Assembly: GCF_009932335.1 (NCBI RefSeq)
Contig: NZ_BLJF01000001.1
Span: 3,534,001 to 3,598,000, forward strand
Source of the DNA: Pseudomonas asiatica
GTDB lineage: Bacteria > Pseudomonadota > Gammaproteobacteria > Pseudomonadales > Pseudomonadaceae
Direction of reading: 5' to 3'
DNA: 64,000 nt
The position numbers and the translations under genes are program-made. Below, piece by piece: positions 34,903-45,286 of this stretch (the stretch's first letter is position 1; each line of letters opens with the position of its first letter). The notes beneath the pieces were generated by a model. It saw nothing but the letters and a program-made list of their open reading frames with translations, ran no database searches and was not told where the DNA came from.

Positions 34903-37233
34903 TCAATCCGCGGCCAGCACCGCCGCAATCCGGTTGCCGGCCTTGGCTTTCTCGACCTTGATCGCCACGAACTTCGAGGTCGGGGTATAGGTCCCCTCGC
35001 CATAGCTTTCCAGCGGCACCAGCGGGTTGGTCTCAGGGTAGTACGCCGCCGCCTGCCCCTCGGGCACGTCATACGCCACCAGGCGGAAGCCCGACACCCG
35101 CCGCTCCACGCCATCCTCCCACAGCGACACCAGGTCCACATGCTCGCCCGGCTCGAAGCCCATACGGCGGATGTCCACCTCGTTGACGAACACCACTTCA
35201 CGCAGGCCGAACACCCCGCGATAACGGTCGTCCAGGCCATACAGGGTGGTGTTGTACTGATCGTGCGAGCGCAGGGTCTGCAGGATCAGGTCGGGCTTGT
35301 CGCCGCGCGCCAGCACCTTGGCATTCACCAGTTGCTCCGGCAGCCGGTGCGGGCTGAAGCACGCCTTACCTGTGGCCGTGCGCCAGGTACGGTCGGCGGC
35401 ATTGTTGCCCAGGTGGAAGCCGCCCGGGTGCTGCAGGCGCTCGTTGAAAGCGGCAAAGCCGGGGATCACATCGGCAATCATGCTGCGGATGCGGCCGTAG
35501 TCGGCAACAGCGTACTCCCAGTCGATCGGCTGCTTGCCCAGGGTCGCCTGGGCCATGCCGGCGATGATCCACGGCTCCGAGCGCAGGTGCGGCGAGCGCG
35601 GGCGCAGCTGGCCGTGGGAGATGTGCACCATGCTGAAGGTGTCCTCCACGGTCACGCCTTGCGGCCCGCTGGCCTGCATGTCGATTTCGGTACGGCCCAG
35701 GCACGGCAGGATCAACGCATCGCGGCCGGTGACCAGGTGCGAGCGGTTGAGCTTGGTGGAAATCTGCACGGTCAGCGCGCAATTGCGCATGGCCGCATGG
35801 GTGCGCGGCGTATCCGGCGTGGCCTGGGCAAAGTTACCACCCAGGCCGATGAACACCTTGGCCCGCCCCTCTTCCATGGCCTTGATCGCCAGCACCGCGT
35901 TGTGCCCGTGGGCACGCGGCACGCGGAACTGGAAGCGTTTTTCGATGGCATCGAGCAGCGCCGACCCGGGCTTCTCGTCGATGCCCATGGTGCGGTCGCC
36001 CTGCACGTTGCTGTGGCCACGCACCGGTGACAGGCCGGCGCCGGGCTTGCCGACGTTGCCGCGCAGCAGCTGCAGGTTGACGATTTCCTGAACGGTCGGC
36101 ACCGAGTGGCGATGCTGGGTGACGCCCATGGCCCAGCACATGATCACCCGTTCGGCCTTGCGGTACATGCGCGCGGCCAGTTCGATCTCGGCCTGGGTCA
36201 GGCCCGATTGCTCGACGATGTGCGCCCAAGGCGTGGCATCCACGGTTTCCAGGTATGCGTCGATGCCACTGGTGTGCTCGGCGATGAAGGCATGGTCGAA
36301 CACCGCCGGTTCGCCATTGGCCTGGGCTTCGCGTTCCCACTGCAGCAGGTACTTGGCAATGCCACGCATCACTGCCATGTCGCCGCCCAGGGCCGGGCGG
36401 AAGTAGGCCGTGTTGGTTGGTTCGGAGCCATTGCTGAGCATTTCGAACGGGTGCTGCGGGTGCTGGAAGCGCTCCAGGCCGCGCTCCTTGAGCGGGTTGA
36501 AGCAGACCACCTGGGCACCACGCTTCACCGCTTCACGCAGCGGTTCGAGCATGCGCGGGTGGTTGGTGCCGGGGTTCTGGCCGATGACGAAGATGGCATC
36601 GGCCAGTTCCAGATCGTGGAACACCACGGTGCCCTTGCCCACGCCGAGGGTTTCAGACATGCCCACGCCGCTGGCTTCATGGCACATGTTCGAGCAGTCG
36701 GGGAAGTTGTTGGTGCCGTAGGCGCGGACGAACAGCTGGTAGAGGAACGCCGCCTCGTTGCTGGCCCGGCCCGAGGTGTAGAACTCGGCCTGGTCGGGCG
36801 ATTCGAGTGCGCGCAAGTGTTGGGCAACCAGCGCAAAGGCTTCTTCCCAGCTGGTTTCGACATAGTGGTCGGTGGCCGCGTCGTAGCGCATCGGGTGGGT
36901 CAGGCGGCCCTGGTACTCCAGCCAGTAGTCAGTCTGCTCGGCCAGCGCACTGACGCTGTACCTGGCGAAGAATGCCGGGTCCACCGAGCGGCCGGTGGCT
37001 TCCCAATTGACCGCCTTGGCGCCGTTCTCGCAGAACTTGACCATGTCGTTTTCCGGCGACTCGCCCCAGGCGCAGCCGGGGCAGTCGAAGCCGCCGTTCT
37101 GGTTGGTCTTGAGCATGGCCCGCAGGTTCTTGAAGGCATTGTCGCTGCCCAGCCAGCTCTTGGTCACGCTCTTGAGCGCCCCCCAGCCGGCGGCGGCGCC
37201 TTTGTAGTCCCTGATATGTTGGTCCTGGCTCAT
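34903..37233 (-). CDS. FdhF/YdeP-family molybdopterin oxidoreductase
   Basis: This 776-residue enzyme has an N-terminal cysteine motif for an iron-sulfur cluster (DCPGCAWGES...KFCENGAKAVNWE), the molybdopterin domains (FYTSGRASNEAAFLYQL, GQNPGTNHPRM) and a C-terminal dinucleotide-binding domain. The metal ligand region reads SNMCHEASGVGM with Cys, not selenocysteine. Relatives are called alpha subunits of formate dehydrogenase-like YdeP; some link to acid resistance. Substrate unproven. I chose ATG 37233. moaA and moaB lie close by and would supply cofactor. Confidence 0.88.
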   Translation of the reverse strand: MSQDQHIRDYKGAAAGWGALKSVTKSWLGSDNAFKNLRAMLKTNQNGGFDCPGCAWGESPENDMVKFCENGAKAVNWEATGRSVDPAFFARYSVSALAEQTDYWLEYQGRLTHPMRYDAATDHYVETSWEEAFALVAQHLRALESPDQAEFYTSGRASNEAAFLYQLFVRAYGTNNFPDCSNMCHEASGVGMSETLGVGKGTVVFHDLELADAIFVIGQNPGTNHPRMLEPLREAVKRGAQVVCFNPLKERGLERFQHPQHPFEMLSNGSEPTNTAYFRPALGGDMAVMRGIAKYLLQWEREAQANGEPAVFDHAFIAEHTSGIDAYLETVDATPWAHIVEQSGLTQAEIELAARMYRKAERVIMCWAMGVTQHRHSVPTVQEIVNLQLLRGNVGKPGAGLSPVRGHSNVQGDRTMGIDEKPGSALLDAIEKRFQFRVPRAHGHNAVLAIKAMEEGRAKVFIGLGGNFAQATPDTPRTHAAMRNCALTVQISTKLNRSHLVTGRDALILPCLGRTEIDMQASGPQGVTVEDTFSMVHISHGQLRPRSPHLRSEPWIIAGMAQATLGKQPIDWEYAVADYGRIRSMIADVIPGFAAFNERLQHPGGFHLGNNAADRTWRTATGKACFSPHRLPEQLVNAKVLARGDKPDLILQTLRSHDQYNTTLYGLDDRYRGVFGLREVVFVNEVDIRRMGFEPGEHVDLVSLWEDGVERRVSGFRLVAYDVPEGQAAAYYPETNPLVPLESYGEGTYTPTSKFVAIKVEKAKAGNRIAAVLAAD

Positions 37234-37382
37234 GCGGTGAATCCTCACGCTTCGATGCTTTTTTTCAGCCTATGGAGCGTGGGGTAGAGCCGTCCAATCG
37301 AAAGATCTTACGGGGTGATAGGCGGTTTCGATCATGGGTATTTTCTGGAGATGTGTTGGGGCTGCCAGGTGCTTGCCACAGA

Positions 37383-37667
37383 ATCTTCAGCGCCTATGAG
37401 ATCGAGCGCCGCCCGCGCGGCGCTTCGCGGCACAAGGCCGCTCCCACATTTGTTTCGGGCCAGTTATTCCTGTGACAGGTGGGTTGCAGCTTTGGTGCAT
37501 GGCTGGAGATTGATGGGGTGCAGTGGCGTACCGTTCGATATCGAATGGAACAAACAAGGCGGACAGAGGTGAAACCACAGGAGTGACTGGCCCGAAACAA
37601 ATGTGGGAGCGGCCTTGTGCCGCGAAGCGCCGCGCGGGCGGCGCTCGATCTCATAGACGCTGAAGAT
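37383..37667. repeat. 285-bp inverted-repeat element with embedded REP (copy 2)
   Basis: Arms 37383-37462 and 37588-37667 (80 bp, one mismatch) are inverted about a 125-bp centre. The outer arms share CTATGAGATCGAGCGCCGCC with copy 1 (3659-3961); the inner arms carry a different REP core (GCGGCACAAGGCCGCTCCC). The centre shares GGAACAAACAAGGCGG with copy 1 (TGGGACAAACAAGGCGG there). It lies between the FdhF and moaA genes and fills most of a 540-base gap. Confidence 0.85.
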
Positions 37668-37776
37668 GCTGCGCCAAGTGATAGAGGCCATCGATCAATC
37701 GGTCGGACAAAGCAATTTGACGGCCCTGCGCCCAAGTTATAGCTTGGATCGAGTCCCAATCCATTCGAGCGCGAAC

Positions 37777-38781
37777 GTGGAACAGAACAGCCGGGCCCTG
37801 ATCGACGGCTTCAACCGGAAAATCGACTACCTGCGGATGTCGGTCACCGACCGCTGCGACTTCCGTTGCGTGTACTGCATGGCCGAAGACATGCAGTTCC
37901 TGCCGCGCCAACAAATCCTCAGCCTCGAGGAACTGCTCCAGGTGGCCGAGCGCTTCGTCGCCCTTGGTACCCGCAAGATCCGCCTGACCGGCGGCGAGCC
38001 GCTGGTGCGCCAGGGCATCGTCGACCTGTGCGGGCGGATCGCCGCCCTGCCCGGCCTGCGCGAGTTGTGCCTGACCAGCAACGGCTCGCAACTCGGGCGC
38101 CTGGCCCAGCCGCTGTTCGACGCAGGTGTCACGCGCCTGAACATCAGCCTCGACAGCCTGGACGCCGAGCGCTTCAAGCAACTGACCCGCACCGGCGACC
38201 TGCACCAGGTGATCGCCGGCATCGACGCCGCCCGCCAGGCAGGCTTCAAGCGCACCAAGCTCAACTGCGTGGTCCTCAAGGGCCGCAACGATCATGAACT
38301 GGTCGACCTGGTGCGCTTTGCCATCGACCGCGAACTGGACATCACCTTCATCGAAGAAATGCCCTTGGGCGTGATCAGCGAACATGAACGCGGCGAGTCG
38401 TTCTGCTCCAGTGACGAAGTACGTGTGCTGCTGGCCGAGCAGTTCACATTGGTCGAATCGACCGAGTCGTCCCAGGGCCCCGCCCGCTACTGGCGCCTGG
38501 CCGAAGCCGCCAATACTCGGGTCGGCTTCATTTCGCCACACAGCCACAACTTCTGCGCCACCTGCAACCGCGTGCGACTCACCGTCGAAGGCCGCCTGCT
38601 GCTGTGCCTGGGCAATGAACACTCGGTGGACCTGAAGCAGGTGCTGCGCGCCCACCCCGGCAACCCCGAACGCCTGGAAAAGGCCATTCGTGATTCCTTG
38701 CACCTCAAGCCCTACCGCCATCATTTCGAAGTCGGTGGCGACGTGCAGATCCTGCGTTTCATGAACATGACCGGCGGCTAG
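37777..38781 (+). CDS. moaA: GTP 3',8-cyclase MoaA
   Basis: This 334-residue radical SAM enzyme catalyses the first step of molybdenum cofactor synthesis, from GTP. It has the CDFRCVYC cluster motif (C-x3-C-x2-C), a second cluster [18 protein letters not shown], and the C-terminal GG required for activity (MTGG). I chose the GTG at 37777 ([15 protein letters not shown]), which gives the usual length; the upstream in-frame stretch is the repeat element. It serves the nearby molybdenum oxidoreductase. Confidence 0.93.
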   Translation: MEQNSRALIDGFNRKIDYLRMSVTDRCDFRCVYCMAEDMQFLPRQQILSLEELLQVAERFVALGTRKIRLTGGEPLVRQGIVDLCGRIAALPGLRELCLTSNGSQLGRLAQPLFDAGVTRLNISLDSLDAERFKQLTRTGDLHQVIAGIDAARQAGFKRTKLNCVVLKGRNDHELVDLVRFAIDRELDITFIEEMPLGVISEHERGESFCSSDEVRVLLAEQFTLVESTESSQGPARYWRLAEAANTRVGFISPHSHNFCATCNRVRLTVEGRLLLCLGNEHSVDLKQVLRAHPGNPERLEKAIRDSLHLKPYRHHFEVGGDVQILRFMNMTGG

Positions 38782-38801
38782 GCAGCCGTCTCTGGATTTC
38801 C

Positions 38802-39701
38802 ATGATCGTCCACCCCACCCCCGATGTGCTGCGTGTGCTGTTCACCCTCAAGGGTTCGATCGTCAAGCGCATCGCCCTGCGTTGCCTGACGATCACCCTG
38901 CTGGCCGCGCTGATCGTGTTGGTCGAGCGGCATTTCCCGGCGTTTTTCTACCCGGTCAGCGCCACCCCGTTCACCTTGCTGGGCCTGTCACTGTCGATTT
39001 TCATGAGTTTTCGCAACAACGCCTGCTATGACCGCTGGTGAGAGGGGCGCAAGGCCTGGGGCAAGCTGATCATCGAAACCCGTTCGTTCGTGCGCGAAAG
39101 CCTGGTGATTACCGACGAAACCCTGCGTGCCGAACTGTTGCGCAGCCTGTGCGGCTTTGCCCATGCGCTGAATGCTCGGCTGCGCAGCGAGGACGAACTG
39201 GCCGCCGCCCGGCCCTGGCTGGCCCGGCCCGATGCGATCAGCCCGCACAACGTGTGCGACGCCATCCTGCGCGAAATCGGCGGGCACTGCTCGCGGCTGG
39301 CAACACAGCAGCAGATCAGTGACTGGCGCTACAGCCTGCTGGAGCAGCGGCTGGTGGGGCTGACCGAAGTGCAGGCTACCTGCGAGCGGATCAAGGGCAC
39401 GCCGTTGCCGTTCCCCTACACGCTGTTGCTGCACCGCACCATCTACATCTTCTGCCTGCTGCTGCCGTTTGCCCTGGCCGAGCCGCTGGGCTGGCTGGCG
39501 CCGCTGTTCACCACCATCGTGGGGTACACGTTCTTCGGGCTGGATGCGATTGGCAACGAACTGGAAGACCCGTTCGGGCGCGATGAGAACGACCTGCCGA
39601 CCGATGCCATGGTGCGGACCGTGGAGCGCGATGTGCTGGCGGGGTTGGGGGAACAACAGCTACCGCCGGTTTTGTTGCCGGTGGACCATGTATTGAGCTG
39701 A
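38802..39701 (+). pseudogene. Bestrophin-like (YneE) chloride channel gene, interrupted by a stop codon
   Basis: The reading frame starts MIVHPTPDVLRVLFTLKGS and runs 79 codons with a membrane segment (LTITLLAALIVLVERHF) and the family motif FRNNACYDRW. TGA at 39039-39041 then stops it. The same frame continues as EGRKAWGKLIIETRS... to 39701 with no other break, 299 codon positions in total. In intact relatives the motif is NNACYDRWWEGRK, so TGA stands where a second Trp (TGG) is expected: a single-base nonsense change. It is 20 bases downstream of moaA. Either a recent pseudogene or a sequencing error. Confidence 0.85.
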
Positions 39702-39715
39702 GCAATTGTTGTTGC

Positions 39716-39825
39716 CTGTCCTGGCCTCTTCGCGGGCTTGCCCGCTCCCACAGGGTCACCACTGCCCTCAAGACCTGTGGAGTACCTGTGGGAGCGGGCA
39801 AGCCCGCGAAGAGGCCAGGACAGAC
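39716..39825. repeat. REP pair, GGGCTTGCCCGC subtype
   Basis: Arms of about 37 bases (CTGTCCTGGCCTCTTCGCGG...) are inverted about a spacer holding CTCAAGACCTGTGGAGTACC, the shared spacer motif. It lies between the broken bestrophin gene and moaB. Confidence 0.88.
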
Positions 39826-39831
39826 GAAAGA

Positions 39832-40371
39832 TCAGCCCCGGCTTGCACAGGCCTCGATCGGTTTCAGGTGCTTGACGAAGTTGCACGGCCGGTGCCGCGC
39901 ATCCAGCTGCTCCGCCAGGATGCCCTCCCACGCCGTACGGCAGGCCCCGGTGGAGCCCGGCAGGCAGCACACCAACGTGCGGTTGGACAGCCCGGCCAGC
40001 GCCCGGCTCTGCACGGTCGAGGTGCCGATATCGAGAATCGACAGGGCCCGGAACAGTTCGCCAAAGCCATCGATGCGCTTGTCCAGCAAGCACTCGACCG
40101 CTTCCGGCGTGCTGTCACGCCCGGTAAAACCGGTACCGCCGGTGATCAGCACCACCTGCACCTGTTCGTCGGCAATCCAGGTGGCGACCTGGGCGCGGAT
40201 CTTGTAAAGGTCGTCCTTGAGCAACGCCCGCGCCACCAGGCGGTGGCCGATCTCCACCGAGCGGCTGGCCAGCAGCTCACCGGAAGTGTCGTTGTCGTAG
40301 GTACGGGTATCGCTGACTGTCAGCACGGCGATGTTGAGCGGTACGAAGACCGCATCGGGTTGGACGCGCAC
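39832..40371 (-). CDS. moaB: Molybdenum cofactor biosynthesis protein B
   Basis: This 179-residue protein has ITGGTGFTGRDSTPEAV, the molybdopterin-binding motif of the MoaB/MogA fold, and NIAVLTVSDTRTYDNDTSG near the start. MoaB-type proteins adenylylate molybdopterin or have a scaffold role. I chose GTG 40371, seven bases after GGAG, in place of longer in-frame codons. It joins moaA in supporting the molybdenum oxidoreductase at 34903-37233. Confidence 0.9.
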   Translation of the reverse strand: MRVQPDAVFVPLNIAVLTVSDTRTYDNDTSGELLASRSVEIGHRLVARALLKDDLYKIRAQVATWIADEQVQVVLITGGTGFTGRDSTPEAVECLLDKRIDGFGELFRALSILDIGTSTVQSRALAGLSNRTLVCCLPGSTGACRTAWEGILAEQLDARHRPCNFVKHLKPIEACASRG

Positions 40372-40511
40372 GGTGGGGCTCCTCGAGTGGCATTGCCGCC
40401 ACGCTAGAGGCATGGCCCGGGGGCGTCCAATCGATATGGCGTACCGACTCATCAATGACATCTATCGCAGACGTGGGTTAAGGTCTGCATAACCCGATAC
40501 CAGGCACCTCC

Positions 40512-41399
40512 ATGGACATCAAGCAGCTCAAATTCCTCATCGCCCTCGACCAGACCCGCCACTTCGGCCAGGCGGCGGCGCTGTGCCATATCACCCAGCC
40601 GACGCTGTCCATGCGCCTGCGCAACCTGGAGGACGAGCTGGACCTGGTACTGGTCAAGCGCGGCCAGCGCTTCGAAGGTTTCACCGAAGCGGGCGAGCGA
40701 ATCCTGGCCTGGGCCCGTACCCTGCTCGCCGCGCACGATGGCTTGCAGGCCGAAGCCGCCAGTTGCCGCGGCCAGGTGGTCGGCAGCCTGCGCCTGGGCA
40801 CGGTGCCGCTGGCCAGCTTCAACCCCATGCACCTGCTGCTGCCGCTGCGTGAAAAATACCCCGAACTGCACTTCCAGATCAGCTCGCTCAGCTCGGAACA
40901 GGTGATCGACGGACTCAGCCGCAACCAGCTCGACCTGGGCATCTGCTACCTTGACCAGGTCAACACCAGCTTCTTCGAAGTGATCGAACTGGGCACCACC
41001 ACCATGGGCCTGCTGCACGATACCCGGCACTTCCAGTTCGCCAGCGACACCCTGCGCTGGGACGAGCTGGGCGACATTCCGCTGGGCCTGCTGAGCAAAG
41101 GCATGCACTACCGCCAGTCGCTGGACCTGAGTTTTCGCAGCCGTGGCCTGGAGCCGAATGCGGTACTGGAAAGCGACTCGAGCTTCCAGCTGATCCAGGC
41201 CATCAACACCGGCATGTGCTGTGCGGTCATGCCACTGGACTGCGGCCTGGAAGACCTGAGCGAGCACCTGCGCATCCTGCCGGTGGCCGACGCCGCTATC
41301 CACAGCCCGGTCGGCCTGCTGCTGCGCCGCAGCGAACCGCGTTCGGCAATTGCCGAGCAGTGCTTCGATGAGGCGCGGGCGCTGTTTCAGGCCAACTGA
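40512..41399 (+). CDS. LysR-family transcriptional regulator
   Basis: This 295-residue protein has the N-terminal HTH (MDIKQLKFLIALDQTRHFGQ, ITQPTLSMRLRNLEDELDLV) and a sensor domain from residue 90. It is divergent from moaB (140-base gap), so moaB or a related molybdenum function may be its target; that is inference. Its 3' end overlaps the AraC gene's end by 13 bases (convergent). Confidence 0.85.
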   Translation: MDIKQLKFLIALDQTRHFGQAAALCHITQPTLSMRLRNLEDELDLVLVKRGQRFEGFTEAGERILAWARTLLAAHDGLQAEAASCRGQVVGSLRLGTVPLASFNPMHLLLPLREKYPELHFQISSLSSEQVIDGLSRNQLDLGICYLDQVNTSFFEVIELGTTTMGLLHDTRHFQFASDTLRWDELGDIPLGLLSKGMHYRQSLDLSFRSRGLEPNAVLESDSSFQLIQAINTGMCCAVMPLDCGLEDLSEHLRILPVADAAIHSPVGLLLRRSEPRSAIAEQCFDEARALFQAN

Positions 41400-42169
41400 G
41401 CGCTGGTTGCCTGGCGGTACTGGCGCGGGGTGAAGCCGGTCAGTTGCTTGAACTGGCGGCTGAAGGCGCTGTGGTCGGTATAGCCGCAGCACATCGCCAC
41501 TTCAGTGATCGGCAGTTCCGAATGCAGCAAACGGTGGGCGTGCTCCAGGCGTGCCTTGTGGATCATCTGCCGTGGCGTGAGGTGGAACACACGCTTGCAG
41601 TAGCGCTCCAGCTGGGCCACGGAAATGCCAGCGATACGGGTCAGCTCGCCCATGCTGATCGGCTGGTGGAAATGCCGCCGGATATGCTCGTCCACCGCCG
41701 CCAGGCGCTGGTAGGCAGGATGGCTGTCGGCGGCTGACTGCAAGTCGACCGAGATGCCGACCAGGCCAATGATCTCGCCGGCACGGTTGTACAGCGGGCG
41801 CTTGTGGGTCAGGCACCAGCCAGGCTCGCGGCTGCCGTAAAGATGCAGCTCCAGCTGGTCTTCCAGCACCAAACCCTCCTTGAGAACGCGACGGTCCTGC
41901 TCGGTGTAGCCGGGGCCCAGCTGTGCCGGGAACACTTCGGCGCTGGTCTTGCCCAGCAGCGGTTGCAGGCGCTTGAGGCCACAGCGCTGGACCAGGGTGT
42001 TGTTGGCCAGCACATAGCGGGCGGCCGGGTCCTTGATGAAGATCGCGGCGTTGGGGATGGCGTCGAGGATCGGCAGCAGCAGGGACACACCAGCGAGCAG
42101 GGCCTCGAGGTTGGCGGGGCGGTGCTGGTCGAGGGACTGGTACAGGGTTGCCAGGGGGGTGTCGATCAT
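41387..42169 (-). CDS. AraC-family regulator with PAS-like sensor, probable hydroxyproline regulator
   Basis: This 260-residue protein has a PAS-like domain at about 28-145 (IPNAAIFIKDPAARYVLANN, LVGISVDLQ) and a C-terminal AraC DNA-binding domain with two HTH motifs (MGELTRIAGISVAQLERYCKR; ITEVAMCCGYTDHSAFSRQF). It is divergent from the permease that starts the hydroxyproline cluster, so it probably activates it when hydroxyproline is present. The 380-base intergenic region holds a REP pair and the likely promoters. Confidence 0.85.
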   Translation of the reverse strand: MIDTPLATLYQSLDQHRPANLEALLAGVSLLLPILDAIPNAAIFIKDPAARYVLANNTLVQRCGLKRLQPLLGKTSAEVFPAQLGPGYTEQDRRVLKEGLVLEDQLELHLYGSREPGWCLTHKRPLYNRAGEIIGLVGISVDLQSAADSHPAYQRLAAVDEHIRRHFHQPISMGELTRIAGISVAQLERYCKRVFHLTPRQMIHKARLEHAHRLLHSELPITEVAMCCGYTDHSAFSRQFKQLTGFTPRQYRQATSAQLA

Positions 42170-42186
42170 CTGTCGGTTCTCTGTTG

Positions 42187-42293
42187 GCTGTGCCGGCCTC
42201 TTCGCAGCGCAAGGCTGCTCCTACAAGGGGTGCGCTGCCTTCGAGACTTGTGCGGACTCTGTAGGAGCAGCCTTGTGCTGCGAAGAGGCAGGC
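42187..42293. repeat. REP pair, GCACAAGGCTGC subtype
   Basis: Inverted arms (TTCGCAGCGCAAGGCTGCTC; right arm TGTAGGAGCAGCCTTGTGCT) about a spacer with TTCGAGACTTGTGCGGACTC. The rest of 42294-42549 has no clear motif beyond A/T-rich stretches near 42520. Confidence 0.85.
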
Positions 42294-42549
42294 ACCAGCA
42301 CTGCATCTCTCAAACCCTTGCCCAGTATGGCCTAGAGCGTATTCCACCCCCCAGCACCTAGCTACTGCTTTTTTGCAACTGTGCCGATTTCGTCATCCCC
42401 CCTGCAGAAAACCATCAAGAACCGCCGCCCCGATCGGTCCACTCTATGCCCCACGCAAGCCGCCCCAAGTCCTACAAGAGCGCGGCCCAAAAAGCCGCAT
42501 CTCGTGACATCAGACCTGCCTATCCAATAACCAACAAAAAGGCGAACCC

Positions 42550-44166
42550 ATGTCAGGCAAATTCAAAAAACAGTTGTCATTGCTGGACCTCACCTTCATC
42601 GGCCTAGGTGCCATCTTCGGCTCCGGCTGGCTGTTCGCCGCCAGCCACGTCTCGGCCATCGCCGGCCCGGCCGGCATCCTGTCCTGGTTCCTTGGCGGCT
42701 TCGCCGTGCTGTTGCTGGGCATCGTTTATTGCGAACTGGGTGCTGCCCTGCCGCGTGCCGGGGGCGTGGTGCGCTACCCGGTGTACTCCCACGGCCCGCT
42801 GCTGGGCTACTTGATGGGCTTTATCACCCTGATCGCCTTTTCCAGCCTGATCGCCATCGAAGTGGTCGCTTCGCGTCAATACGCCGCCGCCTGGTTCCCC
42901 GGGCTGACCAAGGCCGGCTCCAGCGACCCGACCGTGCTCGGCTGGCTGGTGCAGTTCGCCCTGCTGGGGCTGTTCTTCTTCCTCAACTACCGCAGCGTGA
43001 AAACCTTCGCCAAGGCCAACAACCTGGTCAGTGTGTTCAAGTTCATCGTGCCGCTGCTGGTGATCGGCGTGCTGTTCACCTTCTTCAAACCGGAAAACTT
43101 CGAGGTCCAGGGCTTTGCCCCGTTCGGTCTGTCCGGCGTTGAAATGGCGGTATCGGCCGGTGGCATCATCTTCGCCTACCTGGGCCTGACGCCGATCATT
43201 TCGGTGGCCAGCGAGGTGAAGAACCCGCAACGCACCATCCCCATCGCGCTGATCCTCTCGGTACTGCTGTCCACCGCGATCTACGCCCTGCTGCAACTGG
43301 CCTTCCTCGGCAGCGTGCCGACCGAAATGCTGAGCAACGGCTGGGCCGCGGTGACCAAGGAACTGGCCCTGCCCTATCGCGACATCGCCCTGGCCCTGGG
43401 TGTGGGCTGGCTGGCCTATCTGGTGGTGGCCGACGCGGTGATCTCGCCCAGCGGCTGCGGCAACATCTACATGAACGCCACCCCGCGCGTGGTCTATGGC
43501 TGGGCGCAGACCGGCACCTTCTTCAAGTACTTCACCCGTATCGACGCCGAGTCCGGCATCCCGCGCCCGGCGCTGTGGCTGACCTTTGGCCTGTCGGTGT
43601 TCTGGACCCTGCCGTTCCCGTCCTGGGAAGCGCTGATCAACGTGGTTTCCGCCGCCCTGGTACTGAGCTACGCCGTGGCCCCGGTCACCGTCGCCGCCCT
43701 GCGCCGCAACGCCCCTGACATGCCGCGCCCGTTCCGGGTCAAGGGCATGGGCGTGCTCGGCCCGCTGTCATTCATCATCGCCGCGCTGATCGTGTACTGG
43801 TCGGGCTGGAAGACCGTGTCGTGGCTGCTGGCCCTGCAGATCGTGATGTTCGTGCTTTACCTGCTGTGCGGCCGCTTCGTGCCGACCCAGCACCTGTCGC
43901 TGGCCCAGCAAGTGCGCTCGTCGGCATGGCTGATCGGCTTCTACGCGGTGACCATCCTGCTTTCGTGGCTGGGCAGCTTCGGCGGCCTGGGAGTACTCGG
44001 CCACCCGTTCGACACCGTAGTCGTGGCCGCTTGTGCGCTGGGCATCTACTACTGGGGCGCAGCCACCGGCGTGCCTGCCCACCTGGTGCGCCTGGAAGGT
44101 GAGGACGAAAGCGAAGCCAGCCATGAACCTCTGGTAGGCCAGCGCCCGGCTGCACTGGCTCCGTAA
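42550..44166 (+). CDS. APC-family amino acid permease of the hydroxyproline cluster
   Basis: This 538-residue protein has about 12 membrane segments. The APC signature [19 protein letters not shown] lies in the first one. It is the first gene downstream of the divergent AraC regulator and is followed by catabolic genes for 4-hydroxyproline, so hydroxyproline or proline is the likely substrate. Start ATG 42550 follows AAGGCG. A C-terminal charged tail ([11 protein letters not shown]) lies in the cytoplasm. Confidence 0.85.
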   Translation: MSGKFKKQLSLLDLTFIGLGAIFGSGWLFAASHVSAIAGPAGILSWFLGGFAVLLLGIVYCELGAALPRAGGVVRYPVYSHGPLLGYLMGFITLIAFSSLIAIEVVASRQYAAAWFPGLTKAGSSDPTVLGWLVQFALLGLFFFLNYRSVKTFAKANNLVSVFKFIVPLLVIGVLFTFFKPENFEVQGFAPFGLSGVEMAVSAGGIIFAYLGLTPIISVASEVKNPQRTIPIALILSVLLSTAIYALLQLAFLGSVPTEMLSNGWAAVTKELALPYRDIALALGVGWLAYLVVADAVISPSGCGNIYMNATPRVVYGWAQTGTFFKYFTRIDAESGIPRPALWLTFGLSVFWTLPFPSWEALINVVSAALVLSYAVAPVTVAALRRNAPDMPRPFRVKGMGVLGPLSFIIAALIVYWSGWKTVSWLLALQIVMFVLYLLCGRFVPTQHLSLAQQVRSSAWLIGFYAVTILLSWLGSFGGLGVLGHPFDTVVVAACALGIYYWGAATGVPAHLVRLEGEDESEASHEPLVGQRPAALAP

Positions 44167-44170
44167 CGGC

Positions 44171-44270
44171 TACTGGCCCTATCGCCGGCAAGCCGGCTCC
44201 CACAGGGTCCGCGCTGACCCAGAGGCCGATGCAATACCTGTGGGAGCTGGCTTGCCGGCGATGAGGCCCG
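44171..44270. repeat. REP pair, CCGGCAAGCC subtype
   Basis: Inverted arms (GGCCCTATCGCCGGCAAGCC) sit between the permease and the epimerase gene inside the cluster. Confidence 0.82.
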
Positions 44271-44314
44271 CACAAACAGCACAAGACTTGGCTGATCAAA
44301 GAATGGACAAGCTC

Positions 44315-45241
44315 ATGAAACAGATTCACGTCATCGACTCGCACACCGGCGGGGAACCGACCCGCCTGGTGATGAAAGGCTTCCCGCAACTGCATGGCCG
44401 CAGCATGGCCGAGCAGCGCGATGAACTGCGCGAGCTGCACGACCAGTGGCGCCGCGCCTGCCTACTGGAGCCTCGCGGCAACGATGTGCTGGTCGGTGCA
44501 CTGTACTGCCCACCGGTATCGGCCGACGCCACGTGCGGGGTGATCTTCTTCAACAACGCTGGCTACCTGAACATGTGCGGCCACGGCACCATCGGCCTGG
44601 TCGCCTCGTTGCAGCACCTGGGCCTGATCGCACCGGGCGTGCACAAGATCGATACCCCGGTCGGCCAGGTCAGCGCCACCCTGCATGAAGACGGCGCCAT
44701 AACCGTCGGCAACGTGCCGTCCTACCGCTACCGCCAGCAAGTGCTGGTGGACGTGCCCGGCCATGGTCCGGTGCGCGGCGACATCGCCTGGGGTGGCAAC
44801 TGGTTTTTCCTCGTCTCCGAACACGGCCAGCGCATCGAGCTGGGCAACCGCGAGGCGCTGACCGAATACACCTGGGCGATGCTCAAGGCCCTCGAAGCCC
44901 AGGGCATCACCGGTGAAAACGGTGCCCCCATCGACCACGTCGAACTGTTCGCCGACGACGCCAACGCCGACAGCCGCAACTTCGTGATGTGCCCCGGCAA
45001 GGCCTACGACCGCTCGCCCTGCGGCACGGGCACCAGCGCCAAGCTGGCCTGCCTGGCCGCCGACGGCAAGCTCGACGAAGGCCAGACCTGGGTACAGGCC
45101 AGTATCACCGGCAGCCAGTTCCAGGGCCGCTACGAGCGCGACGGCGAACGCATTCGCCCGTTCATCACCGGCCGCGCCTACATGACCGCCGACAGCACCC
45201 TGCTGATCGACGAACAGGACCCGTTCGCCTGGGGCATCTGA
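44315..45241 (+). CDS. 4-hydroxyproline 2-epimerase
   Basis: This 308-residue proline-racemase-family enzyme has both catalytic cysteines: one in NMCGHGTIG (about C88) and one in [12 protein letters not shown] (about C236). It turns trans-4-hydroxy-L-proline into cis-4-hydroxy-D-proline, the first step of the pathway. I chose ATG 44315 ([19 protein letters not shown]); another in-frame ATG lies at 44303. The following three genes complete the path to 2-oxoglutarate. Confidence 0.92.
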   Translation: MKQIHVIDSHTGGEPTRLVMKGFPQLHGRSMAEQRDELRELHDQWRRACLLEPRGNDVLVGALYCPPVSADATCGVIFFNNAGYLNMCGHGTIGLVASLQHLGLIAPGVHKIDTPVGQVSATLHEDGAITVGNVPSYRYRQQVLVDVPGHGPVRGDIAWGGNWFFLVSEHGQRIELGNREALTEYTWAMLKALEAQGITGENGAPIDHVELFADDANADSRNFVMCPGKAYDRSPCGTGTSAKLACLAADGKLDEGQTWVQASITGSQFQGRYERDGERIRPFITGRAYMTADSTLLIDEQDPFAWGI

Positions 45242-45286
45242 CCCCGGCTTTTTCCAAAAAAACGAATATCGCGAGGAGTGACAACA

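Noticed and set aside
39039..39041. TGA as a selenocysteine codon in the bestrophin-like gene
   Set aside because: The expected residue is Trp in a membrane channel motif; no selenocysteine hairpin is visible and the nearby oxidoreductase uses Cys.
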